Notes: generated by a model not told the origin, from the letters alone. 64,000 nucleotides of DNA from Mermis nigrescens (GCA_036768485.1 JAVLUZ010000337.1:62001-126000), one strand, 5' to 3'; shown: positions 1 to 34,800, numbered from the stretch's first letter. Numbers and translations are program-made.

Positions 1-14
1 CCTAATTGTATGTA

Positions 15-210
15 CAGTCAAGACCACAAGTAACGTCGCTCAAGCGCAAGGCACGACAGGCAACAGGCGCCTGTGACCTGCATGTGAATCGGCCAAAATT
101 TTATATTAGTAAACACGCGCGTCGAAAGAAAATTGCCTGTGCAATGCCTGTAACTTTGCCAGGCGCCTGCAGGACATGCGCTTGAGCGACGTTACTTGCG
201 GTCTTGACTG
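15..210. mobile_element. Tc1/mariner-like MITE, TA target
   Basis: Inverted ends of about 35 bp start CAGTCAAGACCRCAAGTAAC and continue through CGTCGCTCAAGCGCA. TA flanks both ends (13-14 and 211-212). The 196-bp element has no coding capacity, and its interior holds further GGCGCCTG palindromes. Confidence 0.75.
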
Positions 211-212
211 TA

Positions 213-1020
213 TAGCATCAAACATGTATTTCACATCTTCTGAATATCGATAGTTTAGCAGGTACAAAATTTATTTTTGGCATATCAAAATGATACTAGA
301 GTATGCTGAATATAGAGCTCCAAATTAATCAAATGACGCAGTTGATAGAAGCTGTTCAGATCTAGCGACTCAAACAGACAGCAATGATCACATCAAGTTG
401 GACAATTAAAAATGAATAAACAAATATACACATAAGATCGTGTCTTCCCATACATTACAACGAACGAACTGCGATGCTACTAAAAATATAATTCAACTTC
501 AGCTAAAGTACATAGCTCAAATAAGAAATTTGATTAGTAAGATCCATCACAAATAAGGATACGGATTAGTAAACTTCATGCCGTCATGATTATACTGTAA
601 TTAAGTAGTAGGTAAGCTATCGTCCAATCGAAGCAATGGTCATTGATAAACGGGTGGTGCCTAAAGAATTAAACACAGTCGTTTAAATAGGTAGGTACCT
701 ACAGCAGACTTACAACGGCAAACTTTAGAAAAGATTACTATAAGTCTGTTTAATTCAATCAACAGCTTCTAATCCACACGAAACAGGCTACAAAAATGCA
801 GAAATACACAGCAATGTAATTCTGGGCAGATGGGTGAGTACGCAACAAACCAATATTTTCTGGCATTTCCGACGATCAGATATCTTTCTATAGCATACGT
901 ACAAACAAAAATTTTGAAACAAAGTCGAATAATACGAGTAGGTCAATGGCGTGCAGCAACGGATATTTGACACTTGTGAGCGAATGAATAGCTAAAAACG
1001 CTTCTAAAAGATCCTTAGGG
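213..1020. other. AT-rich sequence, no feature seen
   Basis: No open frame with coding character, no inverted ends and no tandem repeat was found by eye on either strand. Confidence 0.5.
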
Positions 1021-1158
1021 GGGATAATCAAAAAGTTTCAGCAGGGAGCAAGGATGGGGTGAAAATTTTTCAAGAAGGTGGAGGGTGGTTGAAACCGCCT
1101 TACCCCCAAGATCATGTAAAGTGGCGTATAAGTCTGATGTAGTTTTGCCACTGGTTAG

Positions 1159-1412
1159 CATACGTGGGCAGCAAGAAAATTCTAGGGGGGGTGCAAGATT
1201 TTTTGGAGGTCAAAAAATGGCTTTAAGAATGGTGGTATGGCAAAAAACCATTTTTCGACGTTTCTCATCGAGCATTATCGAAAAATTGCGAAAAAAACGA
1301 AACAAATTTCCAAAAATTGATTTCTGGGGGTATGTTGATTTCGGGGGGGGGTATTTTGTTATCTCGGGGGGGGGGGTGCGCATACCCCTCAAACCCTCCA
1401 CGCCCAGGTGTG
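1159..1412 (+). mobile_element. hAT-A MITE with exact 8-bp TSD
   Basis: Left end CATACGTGGGCAGC, right end CACGCCCAGGTGTG. It is flanked by CTGGTTAG at 1151-1158 and 1413-1420. Runs of G lie inside the element. A chance open frame crosses it. Confidence 0.85.
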
Positions 1413-1662
1413 CTGGTTAGCATTAAAGGTCATACTTAACTCGACATACTATGGAATATAATTTACAGCCTTAGCAAAAAAATAAATAAATCAATGAAGT
1501 CTATAACACACGTGAGCAGCTAAAAATTCTGAGGGGTCCGATGGGGCGAAATCAAGAACAGCATCAAAAATACAATTCTGGTGTGGATCCGTCGGATTCT
1601 CAGGGGGTTCAGAGTTACCCACAACCAGGGCCGTATTTAAGGGGGCAACGGAGTAGCCTGGC

Positions 1663-1919
1663 CATAGGTGGGCAGCACCGAAATTCTGGGGGGGGGGGGT
1701 AAAAAATTATTCAAAGGTCAAAAAATGGTCTTAAAAGTGGTCTTACGGCGAAAAAAACACCATTTTTCGACGTTTCTCATCGAGCACTATCCAATGGCAT
1801 CAAAAAATCGCTAAAAAACCAAAAAATTTTCAATATATGAATTCTGAGGGAGGGGTATTTTGATTTCTGGGAGGTATTTCAACTTCTGGGAGGTGCATAC
1901 CCCCTCACGCCCATGTGTG
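1663..1919 (+). mobile_element. hAT-A MITE with exact 8-bp TSD
   Basis: Left end CATAGGTGGGCAGCACC with an 11-base G run, right end CACGCCCATGTGTG. It is flanked by AGCCTGGC at 1655-1662 and 1920-1927. Confidence 0.88.
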
Positions 1920-2183
1920 AGCCTGGCCCCCAATGGCCAGAAAAAAGTTTTGGAAGGTAAGATAAAGCACGGAAAGATGAGAAAATTGAATGTCTTCAGC
2001 ATAAAATATTTAAATTTTCGGTGCTTCGCGCTGGATGTGATTTACTTTCTATCATGCTGGCCCAAGCACGGTTAAAAAATTACACTTTTTCATAGATTTT
2101 TGCATTGAAGAAATTTTGGGAAAACTTCGAATTTTATTACGTAAATGAACCCCCCTCTGGGCCGAATCTTGGATACGGGTCTG

Positions 2184-2400
2184 CCATACCTGGGCGTAGG
2201 GAGGGGGTTGGGAGGATAAGCTACCCCAGAATCAAAATTTTGAAGCTTATTTTGTTATTTCGCAATTTTTTGATGCCAATGGCATCAAAAAATGAAAAAT
2301 GGTGGTTTTCGCTATATCACCATTTTTAAGGCTATTTTTTGACCTTTGAATAATCTTGCACACAGCCCCCACTAGAATTTTGGTGAAACACCCACCTATG
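2184..2400 (-). mobile_element. Degraded hAT-A copy
   Basis: It reads CATACCTGGGCGTAGG on the left and CACCCACCTATG on the right, with the usual internal block in reverse orientation. The flanking octamers do not match convincingly, so the ends have decayed. Confidence 0.5.
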
Positions 2401-5017
2401 TGGCCTGTCCGCATAAACGTTTGGCCTTCAGCACAAATAAGCGTGTGTGGGGTAGGGGATCTTGAAAGGTATGCAGACCCCGATAACCCGGTAGACCCAA
2501 AAATCGATAGACTACCCAGAGTTGAATTGTTGGCTTCTTTGTTTTGTGATTTCTGTAGGTTTTACACCATCAAGACTTCCACAATTCGGTGTGCTGCCCA
2601 CCTATGGTGTCATACATAAGACAGCTCGAAATTTTGGGTGGGGCTCACCGGCTATTTCAAGGGGGCATACATGTATACACGCACACGGTAGAGCAGGCCA
2701 GAGTAGGTGAAATTCTGAAATGGTCATATGGTAAATTAGGGTAATTGTTTTTTGTACAAGGTCCTTTTGCACATATACAAAGACGGTCATCAAAAGTCAA
2801 TGTTACATTCTGTACATATCTTGGAACAGTAGCACGTTATGTGAGGTAAAGTACGTTTCCTGCCCGTTTTTAGTGAAATTTAATTAATTTATGAGTTTAT
2901 AGCGATAAAAGATACAAAAATTTATCAATATGGTGCGAAGCGCCAAGAATGTTTGATACTTTTACCCTTGTTTAGGTAGAATTTCCGGCCTTTTTTCCAC
3001 AGTAAGCTCAAAAATTGTTTTGCAGATTTTCTTTCTGTCAAAATCGCCTGACAGTACCTGTTTTTCAAAAACCTGAGGTAGGTGTAATACGCTCAACCCA
3101 CCCCTATGCACACGCGCGGGGGGAGGTACACGAACCCAAATTTTTGGCCGAAAACGGCCAAAAACACCAAAAAAAAGTCAAAAGGTTCAATTTTTTTCCA
3201 CAAATGGGGAGTCAAGAATTTTCTTCCTTTGGTGGTGATGGGGAACAACCAGCTTTAGGGTGGAGGATCCCTCATCCAGGTCTGAATCCAGGGGTTGGTA
3301 AACGGAGGGGGAGGGGAAATCCCCTGTATTTTTTCAGAATTTGAAGATATGACATTATATAGGTTTTTGACGTCTCTCAGCGTGAAAGTTATTAAAATTT
3401 CAGTGCTTCATGCCATTTATTTATTCAAAATTACTATTTACTATGTATTTAAATTTTTTTCGAGATTAAATTATCCGTGAAATCAAATTTATTACATTTC
3501 TTCTATTCAAAAAGGTGCGGAATTGAGTATAGCAGCATAGAAACAAAAAATTTTCTGGCGCTTTGTGCCGTATTAATTGTTTACGTGCACTTTTTGCATT
3601 ATAAATCGTTCAAATCCAATCAAAGTTTAGATAGACTACAACATGTCAAATTTTTCCAGCGTCTCGCGCTAGAGAATTTTTCATTTCGAAATACAAAGAT
3701 TGAATATAAATTCAAACATTGAAGTTTTTCATGAATTGAATGATAAGAAATCAAATGTGCAAACAGTTTGAACGATAGATTCCGTGCGTGATGGTCAGCG
3801 GAAGTGAAAAGTTTTTGGAATTTGTGAAACAATTTTCTTTGTCAGTGTATAGAGCTCGTCGGAAATCGTTCGGAAATGCCATTATTTTGGCCATCTCGTA
3901 ACAGTAATTGAGATATCCAATCTCAAAGTCTACTATCACCCCAATCCATTTGAAAGAAGATCCGTTCTTAGGGGGCGGGGATGGATGGAGGTTTTGAACC
4001 CCCTCCCCAGAATGGCAACTGACCGACCGCCCACAAAATGGCTGCAACCCTCCAGAATTGTCGATTTTTCGCAGAAGTTGGTAAAAGTGAAGTGAGCCTT
4101 TTAGGCGTTTTTCGCTCATTTTTGGTTTAAAAATCTCTAATTTTCGGCGCTTCGCGCCATATATACGCACACTTATTGACTATATTTTGTTCAATGCACT
4201 CAATTTTTCAAACAGACAGGCTTGAGATTTCTTTAATGTTTTTATGTTCTAGAAGGAACGAGCCTTGACTGAAATTTCAAAAGACAATGCTTTTGAAGTG
4301 GCCCCAAAAAAGGCACTTTAAAAAAATTTTGGGCCTGATTCCCCCAAAACAACCGGGTTTCTGCAGTTTGCATTTTAACTGAGTATTTTCTATCCGTTTT
4401 TGACAATATCCCAGTCAGAAAAAATTATTAGCTTATTGGCAAGCAATTCGATGACATAAGCGGAAAAAGGTTTTAGGCCTTAAAAAATCGAGGTAAGGTG
4501 TAAACAAATGGCTGAAGCCCCCGAACTGCAGATAGTGGCCAAAATTTTTCCACAAGATTGTAAACAAGGACATTTCTATCTATCTTACGACATTGAACTC
4601 AAAATTTTATAACAAGAATTACCGAATTAGTAAGAAGACATCAATACGAGAAAGAAGCAAAAAGAAATGTAAAAAATGAGGAAAAAAAGAAAAAAAGAAA
4701 ATAAATAAATAAATAAATAAAGATGCAAATATTGAAAAAACGCAAACAAAAGCACGCGTGAAATCACAAAAGTACCTAAAAATAATTATATTATGAGAGC
4801 TTACATGTTTTATGAGGCGCAAAATTCTAAATGGAACAGAAAAAGTAGGCAGGATTATAAAACGAAAACTTACATAAAAAGGTAAGAAAAAGGAAAAAAA
4901 CGTAGAAGAGGAAAAAGAAGAAAATCGAAAAATGGCCGGTAACATTTGGAGCCCTTTTTTGGCTTATCCTATATGTTACCCATTACATATATTAGTTTAT
5001 TATGCGTACATGTTTAC
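2401..5017. other. Degraded repeat sequence without a recognisable gene
   Basis: The stretch contains scattered G/C runs (near 3115, 3310 and 3970), a GGCGCTTCGCGCC hairpin at 4145-4159 and an A-rich, purine-biased stretch at 4650-4925. Open frames here have low-complexity translations and no recognisable domain. Confidence 0.45.
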
Positions 5018-5188
5018 CAGTGGCGGATCCAGGATTTTCCTGAGAGGGGGGGCGGTACCTGTAAGGGAGGGGGCGGAACCCTGGCTTGCGCGGAAAAATT
5101 GGCCGTTTTACCCGAAAATCGCTAAAAATCGCTCAAGAATCTTTAATTTTGCGCACTATTTGGCCAATGGGCACGCCCCCCAACCCTG
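5018..5188 (+). mobile_element. hAT-C MITE with exact 8-bp TSD
   Basis: Left end CAGTGGCGGATCCAGGATTT, right end GCCCCCCAACCCTG. It is flanked by ATGTTTAC at 5010-5017 and 5189-5196. Confidence 0.85.
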
Positions 5189-5581
5189 ATGTTTACTGAG
5201 CTACCCGAACCGGATCGGGTGGCATCGATTTGGATATCCGAACCCGAAGAAACAAAATTCACTATCTGTTGCAATGCAACAACTATATAAATTGAGCAGT
5301 AATTTAAGCTACTAAACGTTCTTTGCTTAAATTCCACAAATTTCCGATCGAATCGCAGCAGAAATTTGGATCAAATCACAGAAATTTAACTAACTTTCTT
5401 GGGCAGAATTGTCAGAAATTTTACAGGACTATCACTACTGGCCGAAACTGAAATTTGCACTTATAAAGCGATTTTAAATATAAGTAGACAGCATAAAATT
5501 GAAACAAAAACGCAATTTCGTATATGAAGCGCATACCTTTGGACCTATCGCCGACAACCTTTCTGAGAGTTAGGATTCCGC

Positions 5582-5796
5582 CCAGACATGCGCGTGGGGC
5601 GGAGGGGAGGGTTGGAGGAGGGGGTATGCACCCCTAGATGGCCTAATACACCACCTAAATTAAATTTTTAAAATTTTCTTCTATTTTGTCACAATTTTTC
5701 GATGCCAAAGGATAAGTGCATAATGACCACTTTTAAGAGCATTTTTGACCTTTGAAAAAATTTGCACCCCCAGAATTTTGGTGCTTCCCACGTATG
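5582..5796 (-). mobile_element. Degraded hAT-A copy
   Basis: It has a GACATGCGCGTGG-type left end and CCCACGTATG on the right, around the standard hAT-A interior. The flanking octamers are only partly alike. Confidence 0.55.
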
Positions 5797-5799
5797 GTA

Positions 5800-6900
5800 C
5801 CGCACCTCCCCTTGGAAATGTCCTAGATCTGTAACTGGAATCTCTTCAAAAAAATATTGCCTAAAGTTGGCCACGCTGAGAAAATGAATTGTTAAAACTA
5901 TGTGGTGTCACAAAATGATAAACCCATAAAAAGTCGATTTAAAAGCACGACAGAAAAAATCGCAGGTACCACCATCTAGTAAAGCATTGAATTTGCTTTG
6001 GATAAAAGAAAGTAAGATACACTCAGCAAAAAAGAGGTTTTCACAAGTAGCTCTGAAAAAGATCTATTTTAATGACGATCTATTTTTAGAAACAGTATCG
6101 AAATATTAGCATGGAGTATATATAATGTGGTATTTGATAATCTATTGTGTACAATGCTAAGCTACTGAAGGCAGGTCGGTAAAGCTGAGGGCGACCGTAT
6201 GAATTTATAAATCGATTAAGTCCAGCAACCCAACCCGTAATTCTAGGATATTTTTGGTTTCTGATTAATGAAAAATTAACCAGTGCATATCGCATTTTGA
6301 AAAAAACAAGCATTAGACACAGAAGTAGAGCTCTACAATGTGGTATTCGTATATTCCTTCCACGATTCTTGAAAATCGATTTCTATAGGGGGTCTATGAT
6401 TCCGTGACACTATATACACATTAAAGAGTCAAATTAAAATAAAAGGATCTGCAAAACTGGACAGAATAAAAAATATAAATTTGAAGACCAGAAATCCAAC
6501 AATAGAAAAAAGCCTTCGTTTTAACTAACTGTGTAAGTAGGTGCGGGCTGATAGGCATAAGGCTGTTGAACCGGATACGCTGGATAAGAGTCTGCAAAAA
6601 AGCACAACAATAAAATAGACAAGAAACGTATACTTTCGCGTGTAAAGTACGAGCATGTATATACATAAATTCTTGTGAATTCTCGAGGGAATACAAACAT
6701 GATTCATTAATTGCGGGTCAGCCGCATATAGAACAACCTTGATCTCCGCCAAATTCTATGTACGAGTATATTCTACTCAACAAGCACCCAAATTATGTCA
6801 AAATAGTCTGAAACATCAAAATATCTAGCTAACTTGATTAATCGTAGGTAGCGCGATAGTGCTTACCTATAATATACTGGGGTACCCCAACATATGCGGC
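5800..6900. other. AT-rich sequence, no feature seen
   Basis: Chance open frames only; no repeat or inverted ends noticed. Confidence 0.45.
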
Positions 6901-6906
6901 CCCTAC

Positions 6907-7061
6907 CAGGCACGTATCTCTGGGGGATACGTGCCCAAAATTCAGAAAAATCGGAAAAATAAGACTTCAAATGTTATTTCGTGCTATTTTTGGCCTTTTG
7001 GGCTCAATCCCCCCAAAATTGGTGTTGGTCCCCCAAAATAGGACGGCAAGCTACATGCCTG
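6907..7061 (-). mobile_element. hAT-B MITE, 7/8 TSD
   Basis: Left end CAGGCACGTATCTCTGG, right end GCTACATGCCTG. It is flanked by GCCCCTAC (6899-6906) and CCCCCTAC (7062-7069). Confidence 0.8.
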
Positions 7062-7069
7062 CCCCCTAC

Positions 7070-8180
7070 AGGAACATTCAAAACATTTTTGGGAGGTGCG
7101 GCTCTTTAAAGGATAGATAATAAAAAATTCGCTGTCGGTGTTTTCTGTTTTTCTTTCCACTCAATAACCAGCTTGCAAGGAGTGTGTAAAGTTTTGACGT
7201 AACGTAATAACATATACAAACTTTTGAGGGATTTCTCGCCCAGCTTGTACACAACTCAGGACGGATGACTCGTACACTTTATGGCTATATAATTGCATAG
7301 GACAAAAACTCTGAATACATATTTTTTGTTTTCCGGAAATTCGCATTAGTTCTTGAGTGGGAGTGTAAAGAGTGTGAAACTCAGCAGGTGTAAAGACAGA
7401 TTTTGGATGAGTTTTTGTCTTTCTGTCAGCTAACAACTCCGGTTATTAGTCCCAAGAAATTTTTTCTGATAGCATTGTACTATTACCATCAAATTTTTTT
7501 GCACTCAATGCGGGATAGATCCAGGGGTTTAAGGTTTACAAACTAGTTGAAGGTGTAAAAACTGCTTTTGTCTCAGATTTATCCGTCCGAGATAAGTTGA
7601 ATAAAAAAATAAAGCACGTTTCAAGGGCTAAACGTCGCAGCAAACGGCTCTTAAAAAACTCTATATTAAGTTATTTCTGGAGGCAGGCCCGTATCCACAA
7701 TCCGGCCAAGAGGAAGGGGGCACCCAACATAAATTGGTCTATATCTTGGAGAATTCATCAGGATGGCTCGCAAAAACCGCATTTTTCGACGTTTCTTAGA
7801 CATGCTCTATCCATTGAGATCATAAAATTCGAACTTTTTGATAAAATTTTTTCTCACTCAAAATGCTATAAAAAGTGTCATTTTTCAACCGCAATTGAGC
7901 TAAAATTATGGAAAATACTTCACATCTGGACGCAAAGTGCTGAAAATTCTAAGACTTGACGACAATTACACGCGATTTTTTCATCTTTCCGTACATTATC
8001 TTACCTTTCAAAATTTTTTTCGGCCGTGGGGGCGGTCGCCCCCACCCCCTTAAAATATGGTTCTGTCTATAGGTGTGAAATTCGAAACCAGGGGTGTAAC
8101 ATAAGGCGGAAAAACACATTTTCTTCCCTTTTTTGATTGGTCAATATCTCAAATAGGATGCGGAACAGAAGTTTGTCACA
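7070..8180. other. AT-rich stretch with one decayed element
   Basis: A GGCAGGCCCGTATCCACAAT end near 7682 and a C-rich GGCGGTCGCCCCCACCCCC block near 8030 look like a decayed hAT-E or related element. No gene is visible. Confidence 0.4.
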
Positions 8181-8940
8181 CATAAACGCACCTATTATGA
8201 TTTTTATACACTCGTTGGGGAGTTAGGTTCAATGTTTACAATGTGGACGGTAGTAAAACTATACATTTTTGTCTCTTTTATGTTCGCCAAATTCTCCGTT
8301 TGAAAGTCGGAATAAGTCTAATCGAAAAAAGTAAAGTAATTTCTAATGGGTACGCGTGAAAGGAAATTGTGTTTTGGAAGGTGTAAAGTCGAAAATCGGG
8401 GGCGTTGACAGTGTTTCTGTCCTGTCTTTTTCTGCCAACGTTTGCTATTATAAGTCTCTGGACATGATCTCATTGTCTAAGAATGTATCAGGGGTCAAAC
8501 GTCCCAGTCAGTCAGGCGCGTTTGTTTAAGCTCAACAGCGGTATAAAGTGCTTCATATCTTGCATTTATTTGTCTTCAAATTATTAAGGAGAGTTAATTT
8601 TTTCGTAATATTGATCGTAATATCAGAATAATCCCAGAATTATAAATCAGACTAAAATCTTTTTTACACTCGGCGGCTGTTTAAAGTTTACACTGAAAAT
8701 TTACTTTAGTTCTAGAGCATTGTAGAAGCCTTATTCTTTCAAAATGTCCTATAAAGCGCCTGAATTACGAATTGGACTGTTACACTATTCATTTTTTGCT
8801 GATGTGTAAAGTCACTGAAAATCAAATTTAGGTTTAGAGCATTGCAAACGCCTAATTTATTTTAAAATACTCCATGTAATGTCTGGATTACGAAGCTAAT
8901 GTATGTATTCTTTACATCCAGTAGTTGCGGCTGAAGACAA
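8180..8940. repeat. Degenerate tandem repeat, reverse of the 35.3-37.1 kb array
   Basis: Phrases such as GAGCATTG, GTGTAAAGT and AATTACGAA recur every 130-160 bp. They are the reverse complement of the unit in the 35290-37080 array (AATGCTC, ACTTTACAC, TTCGTAATT). Confidence 0.55.
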
Positions 8941-9129
8941 TTGATTTGTTTAAATAAGGTAAGGTTGTCTTGTTTTAAAAGTATAATGCTTATGTTCAGA
9001 AAATATTGTTTTCCGCATTTTTGGAGTGCTGTCATTATTATGGCATGTTACCGTATGTGTTTAATGACTAATTTACTCAAGCAAAGAAAAATGCTTAGAT
9101 GGAACAAAAAGGACGAATATACTTGGAGT

Positions 9130-9982
9130 TACGCATCATTAAGGACATAAAAGGAGGAGACTACTTACCTAAGCGCAAAAAAATCACGATCAGCTAAAAA
9201 TACGACTTTCTCTAAGCAACACAAAAATCGAAATATATTCCGCAGCCTCTGAAAAAGAAGGCCTCTTCAGAAAAGATTTCTCAGTCGTTTGCTGAAGAGC
9301 TAAGAAGGAAAGTTCGAGTTGTGCCAGATAGCCGATTTAATTGGATATCAGTCCCGCATTTTTATGACAATATGTATGTAATCAATATTCAGTTGAAAGG
9401 CTAAATAGATAAATTGATGACATTCGCATAGCATGGCCATGTTTCTTAGGGCTCCACATTTACACGTGCTATTCTAGCGTGATGGGATGATGTAGCCACA
9501 TTTTTTCCTGCTTCGGCATTCTATACATATGCGCCGTTAAAATTGCCGGTCTATCATTATGCACTTGCACTGTTATACCGCTCATACTTATTGCGCCGTG
9601 TGCTAAATTCATTGGTCTGTTTGCGCGTCTTTGGTTCCTTGTCACACTTTTATACCATTGCAACAGCGGTCTTTCGGAACTGCATCCAAAATAGTAATTA
9701 AATGATTTGTCGATTCCTTTAATTCAGATTGATCAGTGCTTTTAAAGAGTAAACTGCAGGTTATTTATTTCTCAGACTGAAGTCACAGCTACCTTCTGTT
9801 GGTCGCAGTTATACTTCGATTTTTGTGTTGCTCAGAGAAAGTCTGATTTTTAGCAGATTCTTATGATTTCTTATGCGCATAGGTAACATTTCCCTAGTAA
9901 AGGACAAATATACTAGGAATCACGCGTCATTAAGGACGTAACCTTCTATGTCCTTAATGACGCGTGATTCCTAGTATATTTG
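9130..9982. repeat. Large foldback with a perfect 33-bp hairpin at its right edge
   Basis: Sequence at 9130-9240 (CTTTCTCTAAGCAACACAAA and flanks) recurs in reverse complement at 9795-9937. At 9905-9937 and 9950-9982 lies a perfect 33-bp inverted repeat around a 12-base loop. A related reverse copy is at 35000-35240. Confidence 0.6.
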
Positions 9983-10019
9983 TTCCTTTTGTTTAATCAG
10001 AGCATTTTTGCTAGTTTCT

Positions 10020-11330
10020 ATAATTAGATAAAACTGATAAAATGTAATCAAAATAGACTAAAATGCTTGTGAACACTAAATTTTCCAGGGTTGGACTCAT
10101 TTGATTTTACGCTCATCATCCCTGCAAACCTCGATCTTGTGCAAAAACGGTGCGAAGAAATCAAAAAGGCACAAAAACGACGGAAATGCGTTAAAAACAC
10201 AATTTTAAGGAGTTACTGACAATAGTTTATCTTTCAAAAACATAAAAATACAAATGCAAAAGACATCTAAAAACATTGGGTAAAATTGAACAAATTATAT
10301 TCTTAAAATGAATTATATGACGCAAAGTGTAAAAACTTGACACCATCGATCAAAAGGTCGTTAAAACGCTTGAAACAATATTTTTAACGATTTATTTTTC
10401 CGGAAAATCAACAATTCTGGACGGGAGAGGAAGAGGTGTGAAAAATTTTAGGGTGGAGAATGTGTGCTTAATTCTTGCACCTATTCAGACTTATTTCTGG
10501 GTTTAAGCTTAAGGACGGCTAGTTACCAAAGAATGTCTAATTTAAAAGAAAAACTAAAAATAGATTGTTTTACGAATCCTTGTGGCTCTTTTGACTCACA
10601 AAAATCAATGTTTTAATTTCTTGACCTTTTCTACTCAATTTCATCATAGTTTTTTAAGTATATTGTTTGCTTTCAAATCTTATAAATCGAAGAGCGTCGT
10701 AAGACAATTGATTTTTTAGTTTTTTACGCGTTTGCCGTTTTTAATGAAAAAGTATCAGCAACCTCGGCCTCCGAAAATGAAGTAAATCGGGCAAAAGTTA
10801 AGAAAAATGAAGCCTATTTAAAAATTTGGAGCCGTTCCGTTCCACATACGAGTATCGAGGCGAATGAAAACGATGGATACATTTATTTTTCAAAACTGCC
10901 AATTTTTCAGTTTACGACTGAAGACTTTTTTAGCGCCACCCCATTTGCGCGGCCGCTAATTGTCACAAGCGAGCATTTAAAAACCTACTATTTAAACTAT
11001 GTACACGATTGATTTTTCTTCATCCAGTCCGTTCATGCTTGACTAATCCATTTCTTCATTTATTTTTGTGCGCGATTTTTAAGTTCATCTTTCGAGCTAT
11101 AAGGCTGATTAGAAGACAAACATAACATAAAAATATTTAATTCGGCGCAAAGCATTGGAGGATTATGCCCTACCCTGGTTAAGTACAGTTTGAGATTTTA
11201 ACTTTTTCTTTGAGGAACCCGTAAGGGAAATAAAAAATTCATTTACACTTAGGTTATATTCACCAAAAACTATTCTTTTTTGAAGCTCAAATTAATCTGA
11301 TACGAAGCTTCCATGCTGCTAGTCATTTTG
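10020..11330. other. AT-rich sequence, no feature seen
   Basis: No coding frame of note and no clear inverted ends were found. It lies downstream of the CX-module gene, and no obvious poly(A) signal near the stop codon was seen. Confidence 0.4.
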
Positions 11331-11339
11331 GGTAAAGAG

Positions 11340-11580
11340 CACACATGGGCGTGAGGGGTTTGGGAGGTATGCACCCCAGAAGTTGAAATACCCCCTAGAA
11401 TTCAAATTTTGAATTTTTTTGCATTTTTAGCGATTTTTTGATGCCATTGGATAGTGCTTCGATGAGAAACGTCGAAAAATGGTGTTTTTTCGCCATACGA
11501 CCACTCTTAAGACAATATTTCTTAACCTTTGAAAATTTTTTAAATCCCCTACCTCAGAATTTCGGTGCTGCCCACCTATG
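11340..11580 (-). mobile_element. hAT-A MITE, 7/8 TSD
   Basis: CACACATGGGCGTGAGG on the left, GCCCACCTATG on the right. It is flanked by GTAAAGAG (11332-11339) and GTAAAGAC (11581-11588). Confidence 0.85.
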
Positions 11581-12031
11581 GTAAAGACTGTAATCAATCA
11601 TGAAAGGGTCTTTGTGCGTGAAAGTCTTATGTACTAGCAGATGCGAACACATATAATCAGGTACAAAATTTTCGGAATAGCTCATTGAAAAAGAACGATA
11701 AACTGTACAACAATTCCAAATTACAGTGCTAGCATATTCAGCAAAACTATAGCAGGAATTTGCTGATGATAAAACAAAGGACCAACGATAAAAAAACAAA
11801 ATATAATAGGCACATTCTAATTCATTCGGCGCTAAGCGCCAAAATTTTTGAAGCTTTCTTGAAAAGCGCTTTAAAAAAATGCTAAAACTATTATCTTTTC
11901 ATCCGATGAAAACCTTTGCGCATGGTGCTAACGTCAAAAATTTTTCGTTAGCGCAGGACCGGTTTTCTTTGCGCCTCACTGAAACAAATCAGTGGTTTAC
12001 ACGCATTAAAAACCAAAAATAGAAATAATAC

Positions 12032-33755
<21,724 letters not shown>

Positions 33756-34028
33756 GAAGAGCCGAAAGTCGCAAAATTAATCAAAATTCAAGCCAATCAA
33801 ACGTCGTGATTTGAGCATGTTGCAGCGAAACATAATCATTGAGAATGAATCTGCATTCTTCGAAAATTGTATCCAGCCGAATAAAAATTTTGCATCAGTC
33901 AAATAAATCCTACCTTAATTAAATCATTTAGTTTCGAGAAGGACACGAATCAGGTTCATGGAACGCGACCCGAATATTTTACGGGGCATAAATGCTCAAG
34001 GTCAAACTTTCACAAGGCGGGGGGGGGT

Positions 34029-34473
34029 CACGGTTTTTTTTGTATTCGGCAAAGATTTTTCGCGATGTACATAGACTTTTGGGGACCGTCTTTGTACATG
34101 TACAAAGATTTTTTGGAAGACAAAAGCTGCAAAAAAGGTTCGAAATTCGCAAAATTCTCGGCGCTCTGCGCCGAAATGAGCAATTGTGTGTTCTATGTAT
34201 CTTAATAATTTCAGAAATTGCATTTTGAAAGGAAAAATGCCAAATTTTTCGGCGCTTCGCGCCGTTTTGAGACGATTATTACTGATTTCTGCCCTCAGAA
34301 ACCTAGAAATTGCTAAAATACGTAAGCAAAGGTCGAACAACGCTGTTTTTGCCACACTAAAATCGCTACTGTACCATATTATAGTACCCAAAAATTTGTG
34401 TGTACGAAATGTACAAAAACTTTTAGGGACCATCTTTGTAATGTACAAACGGACCTCGTACAAAAAAACACTG
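34029..34473 (-). mobile_element. hAT-D element, short form, reverse
   Basis: CACGGTTTTTTTTGTATTCG to CGTACAAAAAAACACTG. It sits in a G run, so the TSD cannot be resolved. Confidence 0.78.
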
Positions 34474-34520
34474 GGGGGTGAAATCAAAAATCGGCAAATA
34501 GCCATGTGCTTTGTAAACGC

Positions 34521-34800
34521 AATTATATAGCCTTTTTAGATTCAGAATTTTCGAAAATTAGCTATAAAGCCTTTCTGGGTTCAGAAAACTAGCTATATAG
34601 CCTTTTTAGCCCACAAGCATAACCATATAGCCTTTTTGACTAAACAGCTATTCAGCCACTCTTTGAGTTTAAAAAGCTTGCTAAATATCCCTTGCAAACT
34701 CATAAAAGGCAATTATAAAGCATTTCTGAGCTCATGTGGTGTGTTTCTGAGTCCAAAAAGGCTATACAGCTAGTTTTCTGAACCCAAAAACGACGAACAT
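34521..34800. repeat. AGCTATATAGCC repeats and foldback
   Basis: TATATAGCCTTTTT-like phrases recur. Arms at 34576-34607 and 34755-34786 are inverted copies with one mismatch in 32 bases. Confidence 0.65.

Noticed and set aside
11554..11799. Possible extra 3' exon of the CX-module gene
   Set aside because: The frame covers the end of a hAT-A element and shows no convincing acceptor or tail-like sequence. The stop at 12032 is simpler.
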